Assembly (NCBI GenBank): GCA_963681505.1
Contig: OY811972.1
Coordinates: 17,244,173-17,308,172 of the forward strand
DNA: 64,000 nt
Source of the DNA: Eunapius fragilis
Taxonomy: Eukaryota; Porifera; Demospongiae; Spongillida; Spongillidae
Direction of reading: 5' to 3'
Shown: piece after piece, positions 43,601 to 55,600 of the stretch
Position numbering within the stretch: position 1 is the stretch's first letter
How the letters are laid out: each line of letters starts with the position of its first letter
The notes under the pieces: model-generated
Told to the model about the DNA's origin: nothing
What the model saw: only the letters and a program-made list of their open reading frames with translations
Database searches by the model: none
Made by a program: the position numbers and the translations under genes

Positions 43601-46600
43601 ATGAATGTCATTAAATTCTTGCCAATCATACCGCTGTTGTCAGCTATGAATGCTGTAAAAATGAACCCCTTATGCCGCTCAAAACTATGTCAATATTTTC
43701 AAGTGTATTGGGGGTATTTTATATTTTAGTTTCCAATTTAGTACCGCATCCAAAAACAAAAATCATATTTTGATTGTATAGCCTTGTAAACAAAAACAAC
43801 TCACTAAACTAACTGTTGCTTAGTGTATTAGGATTCATCGCGCTGAACAACTCTCTACATCCGTGAGCCGTTCTTTGTGCATTCGTATGAATGCCGCATG
43901 CGCTATTGTTAACGATCATGAATAATGATGTCGTCATTATATAATGATAGTACATGTATAAACTAGTATTAAACTATGTAACTATGTATGAGTCAACCAA
44001 GTAAGTAGAGGTCTGAGACTTTAGCACGGGGACCTGCCCTTGCAAGAAATGCTCTGGCATTCGAGCGCACAAGGGAAAGGTTTAGTCTGGAATAAATGCT
44101 GTCCAGAGTGGTGGAAGTGGAGGAGTTAACCTGGACTGAAAGGCGGGAATGTGTTAGAGGCAAGTTGGCCCCAGGCCCCGAATAATTCAACATTTATATT
44201 CAACTCGCTGAATTTTTTGTTTAAAAAATTGGGCTACTCAAAATAATGTATCACACCACTATTCGGACCCCAAATACACCAAAAATGTACAAAAAGTGGC
44301 ATGTTATTAATACTTCCTTGATGCTGTCGCGCGCTTTAGTAATTTTGTTGACTTCTTATAATAGAATCAGTCAGTGATTTTTCACAGGGTGTAGTCTAGT
44401 AGTGTAATAAATGGGGTAGGGGCGTTATGTGAAAGATGGGTTGCAACTCCCCAACAATAGAAACATACATAAATAATGACCCCCCTCCCCACTCCATTGC
44501 CTCTGTGATGCTATAATGAACCAACATCCCTCCTCCCCTGACTTCCAGGTACGGTCAAATCACATCCCACCATCAATATAGAGGGGGAAAGATGGTTTTG
44601 ATGGTGGGATGTGATATGACCACTAACAGCTAGTTTAAGGCCCAATGATTCTCATTTATTGTTCATTGTTCGAGTGTTCCTTTGTTGTGAACCCCTGTAC
44701 CTTTGGTTATATTGTTCCACACACCTGTGTTAGAGACATTCCTGCTGCAGTATGCACTACCTTCTCCTTACAGGAAGGATACACCCCACTGATTGTAGCA
44801 TCAAGACATGGCCATGTTGAATGTGTGAAAGTACTGTTGGATAGGGGTGCCCAGACCAATCTCCAGGACAAAGGGGTACAGTTCAGGGATGGATACATGG
44901 CTTTTGGAAAGGTGTGTACTTCTTGATCATTAGAATGTTACATGCATGGCTTCTATAATCAGCCATGTGTGATGTTAATAATTGTACTAAGCCAGGTGTT
45001 CATAGGTAGCCTCCCTCCTCCCCAGACCTCCAGGTTTATACCTTTGGTTGTACTGTTCCACACATCTGTGTTAGAGACATTCCTGGTACACACCCTGTGA
45101 TATGACCTTATCCTTACAGTATGAAAACACCCCACTGATAGCTGCATCAGTAGCTGGCCATGTTGAATGTGTGAAACTGCTCTTGGCTAGGGGTGCCCAG
45201 GCCAATTACCAGGATAAGGTGGGTACAGTTCAGGGATGTATACAGGGCTTTTGTAAAATTGTGGTGGTAGTATGTGGGAGAATCCTCCTCACCAGCTAGG
45301 TGGTATGGGGGAGCACTGTAAGCTCACCATTGGTGCCTGGGGCAGGGTCCCACAAACCTTTAGTGGGTGGAGCATGTTGGTGATGAGGTGAGTATAGTTG
45401 ATGGTGGTGGATGCCATGAGCTTTCCTGAGGCTTCATCATCATTGACATCATTGATATTTACAATTTCACTGTGACGTTACATGGCTTCTAATCAGTGGG
45501 GTTTATATGTATGTGCTGGTGTGTGTGATGACATAATCCGTAAGTGTATACAGTATTTGCGTGCATATGTATGTGTACTTTTAATGTTAGAAAGAAACAT
45601 TTCTGTACTAAGCCGAACTAGTAGCCTCTCCTCTCCAGACCTCCATGTTTGCTCATTTCCACACAACCGTGTTAGAGATATTCCTGGTACACTCTGTGAT
45701 ATGACCTTCCTACAGGAAGGATACACCCCACTGATTGTAGCATCAAGACATGGCCATGTTGAATGTGTGAAAGTACTGTTGGCTGGGGATGCCCAGGTGA
45801 ATCACCAGGATAAGGTGGGTACAGTTCAGGGATGGATACAGGGCTTTTGGAAAGGTGTGGTGGTAGTATGGGGGAGAATCCTCCTCACCAGCTAGGTGGT
45901 ATGGGGGAGCACTGTAAGCTCACCATTGGGGTCTGGGGCAGGGTCCCACAAACCTTTAGTGGGTGGAGCATGTTGGTGATAAGTTGATGCCATGAGCTTT
46001 CCCTGATATCAATGATGAGGCTGCATCATCATTGATATTTACAATTTCACTGTAATGTTACATGGCTTCTACTATAAGTATGTGCTGAACATACGTATGC
46101 ATACAAGTACATACTGTATTTGTATGCATATGCGTGTGATAGAAAGAAACATTGTTGTACCCAGCTTGTTCATTACTCAGTGTGTACCCAGTGCTTGTTC
46201 ATTACTCAGTGTGTACACAGCTGTTATCATTACATGTATGTCATGAGAACTAGTAGCCTCTCCTCCCCAGACCTCCATGTTTGCTCATTTCCACACATCC
46301 GTGTTAGAGATATTCCTGGTACACCTTCTCCTTAAAGAAAGGATACACTCCACTGTTGTTTGCATCAAGAAATGGCCATGTTGAATGTTTGAAATTGCTC
46401 TTGGCTGGGGGTGCCCAGGCCAATCGTCAGAATAAGGTGGGTACAGTTCAGGGATGGATACAGGGTTTTTGGAAAGGTGTGGTGGTAGTATGGGGGAGAA
46501 TCCTCCTCACCAGCTAGGTGGTATGGGGGAGCACTGTAAGCTCACCATTGGGGTCTGTGGCAGGATCCCACAAACCTTTAGTGGGTGGAGCATGTTGGTG

Positions 46601-49600
46601 ATGAGGTGAGTATAGTTGATGGTGGTGGATGCCATAAGTTATGGTCCCAGCTGCTTGAGTACTTCTTGAAGTTTACAATTTCACTGTAATGTTTCTAATC
46701 ATCATTAAACTATATCATAATGATATCTCACAATCTGATTGGTCGATTGCAGGTAGCTTATTTTACGTAGATACCTCGTTAGCCTAATCGCGTCCTCGAA
46801 ATGCCAGAGGGCGGGTATTCTACGGTAGAATACCCGCCCTCTGGCATTTAGAATACCCATAGCCTGGGGACCAGACTGATATGTACAGAAGATTAATCTA
46901 ATACTATAATTTCCATCGTACGTACGTCCGCGTAACTCATTTATATACTCGCCTATTGGTTGCTAGGTATATACGTGTACCTAGCTACCAATAGAAACGA
47001 CTACCTCCCACACAAAAGGCGGTCGCAATGACAGCTGGTTTCCACTTCACATTTAATATCTAAATTTTTTCAATATTTCTTGAATTCAAAGTGGGGGGAA
47101 CTGCATAAGTGCCGAAAGAATAAAAGCAACGCTATTGTGGTTCACTCTCAAGTCTCATCGTACAGGCCGAGAACATGTTGTTACTATCTGAAATTGCGCG
47201 GGCATGTTATAGAGGTTGTGTAGTAACCGTATGTTATAACAGGTGATAGATTATATATGCAACATTTGGTAAAACAGCCGGTAAAAAAAAGAGGAGCTAG
47301 GAGGTAGACCAACTGTTCATCTGGCAAATGAATAGCGAGACAAAAAAAGAATCATCAGCCCGTGATTTTTCACGGGGACACGTTAGTATATATATAATGC
47401 TATACATAGGCGTACAATCGATATGCTAATACGTGTACATGGGCATGAGTTTTCGGCTATGCTGTGTTGATTGGTCCGTAATGGACATTGAAGACTATGA
47501 ATGAACAAGAGTTAAAATTGTATGTTCCTGGTACAGAGTTCTACATTGCACTGTTTGTGGTATTTCTTTGTCTGTTTTCGGAACTGCAAATGGTTGGGTA
47601 TGTATATAGGTAAGTCTTCGCTATGCTGTTTGTCATCCTCTTCAACGAGCTAGTCCAATAGTCTCGTACCCAGACGTATAAATGGGCATATAGAATTTTT
47701 GTATGAGACAACCAGTAGGTCGGCACTCAGTATATCCATTCCGAAAAGATCCCGTTCCTACACAAAAACTGCGCTTGCGCAATGTTGGGAGAATTAAAGC
47801 TGCATCGGTTGTAAGCTATAAACGTAACCATATGCATTGCTATAGTCAAAATTAGTTAGATACTTGAACTGAGGGATCCACGTGATTTAGAATACCCTCG
47901 GGCCCTTAGTAACACCCTCGCTGCACTACAGCCCAGGGCCCTCGGTTCCAGTATCTAACTATTATATACTGTGCTGGTATGTGTGATGTCAATCCAATAG
48001 AGGGGAAGTGTGCAGCTTGTGTGTGTACTTGTACTAAGCCAGCTTGTTCATTTTTCAGTTCGTACACAGCTGTTCATTACAAGGGACCTAGCATCACCTC
48101 CCCAGGCCTCCATGTTTGCTCATTTGCATATCTGTGTTAGAGACATTCATGGTACACCCTGTAACATTACCATCTCCTTACAGAATGGAGACACCCCACT
48201 GATGGAAGCATCAAGATATGGCCATGTTGAATGTGTGCAACGGCTCATGGCTGTGGGTGCCCAGGCCAATCACCAGTCTAAGGTGGGTACAGTTCAGGGA
48301 TGGATACAGGGCTTTTGGAAAGGTGTGGTGGTAGTATGGGGGAGAATCCTCCTCACCAGCTAGGTGGTATGGGGGAGCACTGTTAGCTCACCATTGGGGT
48401 CTGTGGTGGAACAGTCTGTGTATACATTGAAGGGTGAGGATAATTAATAAGATGATTGTGGGAGTGTTACTCTGAGTAGAATTATTAGGGGTTGAAGCAT
48501 GTTACTTGTGCCCAGGCCATTCACCAGGTATAGTAAGAGTGTGAACTTGTGAGACATGGCTTCCCCCAATGGTGGAGCTGGTTTCATGGCCTCCATCATG
48601 GCCTCCCCCAATGTTGGAGCTGGTCTCATAACCTCCATCATGGCCTCCCCCAATGGTGGAGCTGGTCCCATAGCCTCCATCATGACCTCCCCCAATGGTG
48701 GAGCTGGTCCCATAGCCTCCATCATGGCCTCCCTCAATGGTGGAGCTGGTCCTATAGACTCCATCATGGCCTCCCCCAATGGTGGAACTGGTCCCATAGC
48801 CTCCATCATGGCCTCCCCCAATGGTGGAGCTGGTCCCATAGCCTCCATCATGACCTCCCCCAATGGTGGAGCTGGTCCCATAGCCTCCATCATGGCCTCC
48901 TCAATGGTGGAGCTGGTCCCATAGCCTCCATCATGGCCTCCCACAATGGTGGAGCTGGTCCCATAACCTCCATCATGGCCTCCCCCAATGGTGGAGCTGG
49001 TCCCATAGCCTCCATCATGGCCTCCCCCAATGGTGGAGCTGGTCCCATAACCTCCATCATGGCCTCCCCCAATGGTGGAGCTGGTCCCATAGTCTCCATC
49101 ATGGCCTCCCCCAATGGTGGAGCTGGTCCCATAGCCTACATCATGGCCTCCCCCAATGGTGGAGCTGGTCTCATAGCCTCCATCATGGCCTCCCCCAATG
49201 GTGGAGCTGGTCCCATAGTCTCCATCATGGCCTCCCCCAATGGTGGAGCTGGTCCCATAGCCTCCATCATGACCTCCCCCAATGGTGGAGCTGGTCCCAT
49301 AGCCTCCATCATGGCCTCCTCAATGGTGGAGCTGGTCCCATAGCCTCCATCATGGCCTCCCACAATGGTGGAGCTGGTCCCATAACCTCCATCATGGCCT
49401 CCCCCAATGGTGGAGCTGGTCCCATAGCCTCCATCATGACCTCCCCCAACGGTGGAGCTGGTCCCATAGCCTCCATCATGGCCTCCCCCAATGGTGGAGC
49501 TGGTCCCATAGCCTCCATCATGACCTCCCCCAATGGTGGAGCTGGTCCCATAACCTCCATCATGGCCTCCCCCAATGGTGGAGCTGGTCCCATAGCCTCC

Positions 49601-52600
49601 ATCATGGCCTCCCCCAATGGTGGAGCTGGTCCCATAGCCTCCATCATGGCCTCCCCCAATGGTGGAGCTGGTCCCATAGCCTCCATCATGGCCTCCCCCA
49701 ATGGTGGAGCTGGTCCCATAGCCTCCATCATGGCCTCCCCCAATGGTGGAGCTGGTCCCATAGCCTCCATCATGGCCTCCCCCAATGGTGGAGCTGGTCC
49801 CATAACCTCCATCATGACCTCCTCCAATGGTGGAGCTGGTCCCATAGTCTCCATCATGGCCTCCCCAATGGTGGAGCTGGTCCCATAGCCTCCATCATGG
49901 CCTCCCCCAATGGTGGAGCTGGTCCCATAACCTTCATCATGACCTCCTCCAATGGTGGAGCTGGTCCCATAGCCTCCATCATGACCTCCCCCAATGGTGG
50001 AGCTGGTCCCATAACCTCCATCATGGCCTCCCTCAATGGTGGAGCTGGTCCCGTAACCTCCATCATGGCCTCCCCTGATGGTTTTCCTGGTCCCATAGCT
50101 TCATATGACTCGTCTTTGTACTGAATACACTTGTAAGTGTATTGTATCTTTACTGTAGGAGTTAGAGGATGCAGTTAGGAATGGCGGAGCAGATGAAGTG
50201 ATGAGACTATGTCAACAGCTTCATACAAGTGCTAAAGTGAGGACATTAAACATCATCTCAGAGATGGTGGAAACGTGCTGTCAGCATTCTAATCATCGAG
50301 CTGACAAATGATATAATTTACATAGAAGTACTTCTACATGTATGTAGGGACTGATGTGTATGGAGAGTACTTCTATGTAGGGACTGGTGTGTATGGAGAG
50401 TACTTCAATGTAGGGACTGGTGTGTATGGAGAGTACTTCTATGTAGGGACTGATGTGTATGGATAGTACTTCTATGTAGGGACTGATGTGTATGGAGAGT
50501 ACTTCTATGTAGGGACTGGTGTGTATGGAGAGTACTTCAATGTAGGGACTGGTGTGTATGGAGAGTACTTCTATGTAGGGACTGATGTGTATGGATAGTA
50601 CTTCTACATGTAGGGACTGGTGTGTATGGAGAGTACTTCTATGTAGGGACTGATGTGTATGGAGAGTACTTCTATGTAGGGACTGATGTGTATGGATAGT
50701 ACTTCTATGTAGGGACTGGTGTGTATGGAGAGTACTTCTATGTAGGGACTGATGTGTATGGATAGTACTTCTATGTAGGGACTGATGTGTATGGAGAGTA
50801 CTTCTATGTAGGGACTGATGTGTATGGAGAGTACTTCTATGTAGGGACTGATGTGTATGGAGAGTACTTCTATGTAGGGACTGATGTGTATGGAGAGTAC
50901 TTCTATGTAGGGACTGATGTGTATGGAGAGTACTTCTATGTAGGGACTGATGTGTATGGAGAGTACTTCTATGTAGGGACTGATGTGTATGGAGTACTTC
51001 AGTATACTGTCGATGTATGGCATTGTGGAAAATAAGGATATTCATAGGGCATTTAAGTGAACTGTTATCTCAACGATTGAAGGTGGAGGTCAGGCCATGG
51101 GGGGAGTGGCACATAAACCTATCTCAAATGCAGTGTATGATGAATCAATTAGTACATGTAGTACAAATATCTGAAGTGTACACTATGAAGCAGTTGTGTT
51201 AAGTGACATTTACCACCATGTACACCCACCTTAGACACCAGAAGAGTGGCTTCGTAATGCTGCACAAGGTGGCAGGATTGATCAAATGATTGCCTTGCTT
51301 GATGAAGGGGTTAACGTTGATGCTACTAGTAAGGTGAGACTTTTCATTCACTGAACACATTTCAATTTGTAGCCCCTCTAATTGATAATAGAAGAAACGT
51401 TTAAGATACTGAATTGTCAAAGTTAATGTTATAATGATAATAATGTGCCACCATGTAGAACTGGATCTTGTCTTTGCAAGTGAAAGTACAATTATAATTA
51501 AAATAAAAACGTAACACTATTACAACATGAATATGAATACACAAATGAAAACAACAAATATTAACATATAATAAATAAAAATGATAAAGAGAGCTGGATC
51601 TTATCTTTTCGGTTATTACAAATGTCAGTGGTTTTCTCTTTCAACAAGATTCGTTAAGCGATCAGAAATGTGTGGATTAAGCTACCATCACCATACACAA
51701 CGCTGTGCATACTACCAGTACCGGTGTGCACGCACAACATCATGTTGAAATCGTGTCCCTGTCGATTAGATCAAACTCTTTGGGTGCCACTCATTGCGTG
51801 CCCATTTATAGGCTCACAACGCTGATGCTATTACAGTACATCAGAGCCATGAGATAAAGTGCACGGGTGTATCAGCTAGTGGAGAGGTGGTCGACTTTAA
51901 GCCACATGCAGCGCAGCTGGGCTAGCTGAAACACAAGCAACCCTACCTTATTGTTGGGATTTGCGTTCATTTTAACTTCCCACCGTTTTTTTTTTTCATT
52001 TCAGCTGCATGGCTGGCACACCCATTTGTAGCTATATGTTCACACACACCCACACACACACACACTCACACACAAGTCTCATGTCACACGTATGCACCCA
52101 TATGACACTATTCTTTTCCCCTTGCCTTATTACCCTGTACAGTTTGACCTCATTAAGAGCGCACTCGTTAGGCCCACATCGGTCTGTCCTCAGACCAAGT
52201 TGTAGATCTATCGTAGTGTACAAACGATGGCGTAATCCCAAGTACTACAATTTACCTCAATCACCAGATACACATGTCTAATGGAACTTTTACCACTGAC
52301 GTAAAAAATTGATTGACTATGTTCTGCAAATAAAAGTAGTCAGAAACTCCATGAAGAAATACTGCAAGTACAAAATGAATGGTATATGAACCTAACTATA
52401 TTTCAAAATGAAGTATACATTTCGCCAGTTATGGAGCAGATGTTACAAGTTACCAAGAGTTGACCCCGCTAAAATTGAAAAATTGTCCGCAACTTCTGCA
52501 ATGTTCGCTGTAACAAATCCTTTACAAAGCTCATCATGAAATACAAACGTTACATCTTTATGATTCTCTAAAAGGAAAAGCATGTAAGAGATATGATAGT

Positions 52601-55600
52601 GAAAAATATTACTTTAAAAGTTGACCCCCTAATTCATGTGGAACGTCAGCATGAACAGTACAGTATAAGTAATGCAGTGTGGCATATACGTAGCTTTCTT
52701 GATTCTGCCAGTTGATTGTTATCTAGCTTCATGCTGAACTCACTGAGACTTAGCTGTGGGGTAAGGTGACACTGACCACAAAGTGAGGGGAAAGTTGCTG
52801 CCCAGTTAGAACACTAGAACTTTCAAATCCTTGAGATCGGCCTTTGTTTCATTGTACGATTGAATGTCTTGCTGCACCAGAGACCCTGATCAGTGATCTT
52901 GTGATGAATGAAACCTGCCATAGCAGCTGCCATGCAGCCTAGATGTGGAAGCTATGTGTATTGAAGGTCGAGCAGAGGGTCCAAACCAATGGCCCAAAAC
53001 TCTTCTGAGTTAGTGCCACCCTAGCTGAAGGCTTAAAGCTATTTTTTGGATTGTGGAAACAAGCCATGCATGTATTACAGCTTCATGCATGCACAATGAA
53101 ATGTCAGGAGTAAGCCTTTGCCATATTGGCACAGCTGTGGGGTTGTCTGGAGAGAAACTGAATGTGTGTGGATTGGTTCCCACCATGTAGGGGTGACCTA
53201 GTAACCAAGGGAACCAACCCTGGGAAAACATCTTGGCTTGGCACATTAGGTCATCCAGTTAATAGTCTGCATCACCATCTGGTGCCCCTCCCCATATGCC
53301 TAGGCTGCCAAGCTACACCTAGGTCTGGGTACTGGACTCCCAGCTTGTGGTCTGTGTTACTCACTGGATTCCAACCTCCTAAGGTGGACTTGTCATATCA
53401 CAGTTCATTGGGCTCCCCATTCCCTTTCAAGCAGTGAAGCAATACAACATGTCAGTTGTCATGGTTGCGTACACTTATGGGAATTACTGGTCAGATAATT
53501 ATTAATGGGTGCATGATGATAATTAAGAAATAAGGACATCTTAGCAGGACTTATATTTGAGTAGTTACATATGAAGTGGGCATTCCGATAAACCGAGATA
53601 GCACATATTTCAAGCCGTGTTTCATTATCACTTTTATTCAAAGAGTTCAGTTTATAGAATGGTTTAACTGACACACCTCTGTTGGCTTTGATGCCACTGA
53701 TTTCATAGTGGTGTATGGTATAGAAATCAACAGACCCTTTATATTGGTCCGGTGAACTCAATCTAAGGTGTGCGTATGACTATGATATCAGTTCAGATAT
53801 AGTCTTTCTGTACAAGTATGTGGCCAGCTGTCTTTTACACATCGGCAAGCTAGAAGGCTTCGTGCATTCAGGGCATTTGACTCTTACTTGTACCAGGTGT
53901 TCATTAGCCAGTGGGCACACAGCTGTTGTCCAGAGAGGATATGACCCGCCCTCCTCCCCAGACCTCCATTGTAGGGCACATCTGCAAACATATCCACACG
54001 TTTGTGTTAGAAACATTTCTAGTACACCCTGTGATATCACCTTCTCCTTACAGCATGGAACCACACCACTGCTGAGTGCATCAGAGTTTGGCCATGATGA
54101 ATGTGTGAAAGCACTGTTGAATAGAGGTGCCCAGACCAATCTCCAGGATAAGGTGGGTACAGTTCAGGGATGGATACAGGGCTTTTGGAAAGGTGTGGTG
54201 GTAGTATGGGGGAGAATCCTCCTCACCAGCTAGGTGGTATGGGGGAGCACTGTAAGCTCACCATTGGGGTCTGGGGCAGGACTGCAGACCCCAATGGTGA
54301 GCTTACAATGCTATTATCATCCATGTCATTGAAGGGAGAGGGGAATGAGATGATTGTGAAATTATGACCACCGTATAACCCAAGGCTAACCATCAGGCTT
54401 AGGTGATAGTGCAGTTCATGATGTCATTTCCATTTGTATGATGGGGTGAGGGAACTGAGTGTAGAATGGTTGGTACTTGGGACTGAGTGATATTATGTCA
54501 AGTGGATGTAGGTGGATAATAGTAATAATGATGATGTAATCACCATAGGATAGGACAGTGGTAATAGTGATGATGTAACCTCCATAGGATGGAGACAGTG
54601 GTAATAGTGATGATGTAATCTCCATAGGATGGGGACAGTGGTAATAGTGATGATGTAACCTCCATAGGATGGAGACAGTGGTAATAGTGATGATGTAATC
54701 TCCATAGGATGGAGACAGTGGTAATAGTGATGATGTAACCTCCATAGGATGGAGACAGTGGTAATAGTGATGATGTAATCTCCATAGGATGGGGACACAG
54801 CATTACATTGTGCAGCAGTATTTGGCCATGTTGGTTGTGTGAAAGCTCTCCTGTCCTCACCTGGGATTGATGTTAATATACAAAACACCACTGGTCTAAT
54901 ACCACTGAAGATGGCTACTAAGTATGAAGTACTCACAATGTTTCAAAAGTATACCACAAGTTGTGAGGACTACCCTATCCATTCATTTGGTAAAGTCATT
55001 CTCTGTGGAGATACAGGATCAGGAAAGACCACATTGGTTCAGGTGATCAATACGTGAGGGAGGGGGGGGGGTTGAATTATTTTCATGGCTTTGAGTCAGA
55101 TTCCTTAATTATAAAAGAACCAATTCGCACACACCTAGTATTGTGAGCATGCCTTCATGCATGTAAAACCTCAGCTGTACATAAATAGCAGGTGTAGCCC
55201 AGCCTGAATGTATGATTCTTGTTTCATACTAGTTTTTTGTCATCAAATTGTACGTCTGCCATTAGCATTCTCATAAAAGCTTGTGTTTATTATCAAAAAC
55301 AAACGAATTCACGCAATCATTCGTGGTTATGGTGTAAATGCATGTTTTTGTTATTTGGTGTGTAGGGAGAGTTCTTATATATGTAGGGGCTGGTGTGTAC
55401 AAGTAATGAAAACATTCTCTATGAGAACGTTGGTGGCATATAGGGTTAGAAGGCATTTCCCCTTCTTACTAGACCCCTGTTTCCTTTATTGCTTTCTAAT
55501 CCATATGCCACCAACGTTCTCATAGAGAATGGTTACTTGTTTCATCTGTTTTTAATTTCTTCATGAGATTAAGGTATATAGTAACTAGACTATTTTAAAA

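Noticed and set aside
48549-50124. Glycine/proline repeat protein (ASPNGGAGPIASIM units)
   Set aside because: Frame follows a 42-bp intronic minisatellite and shifts at small indels between units. No start context or flanking coding sequence.
50293-51045. Repeat protein with HTHQSLHRSTL units
   Set aside because: Product of the 33-bp intronic minisatellite; open on more than one frame.
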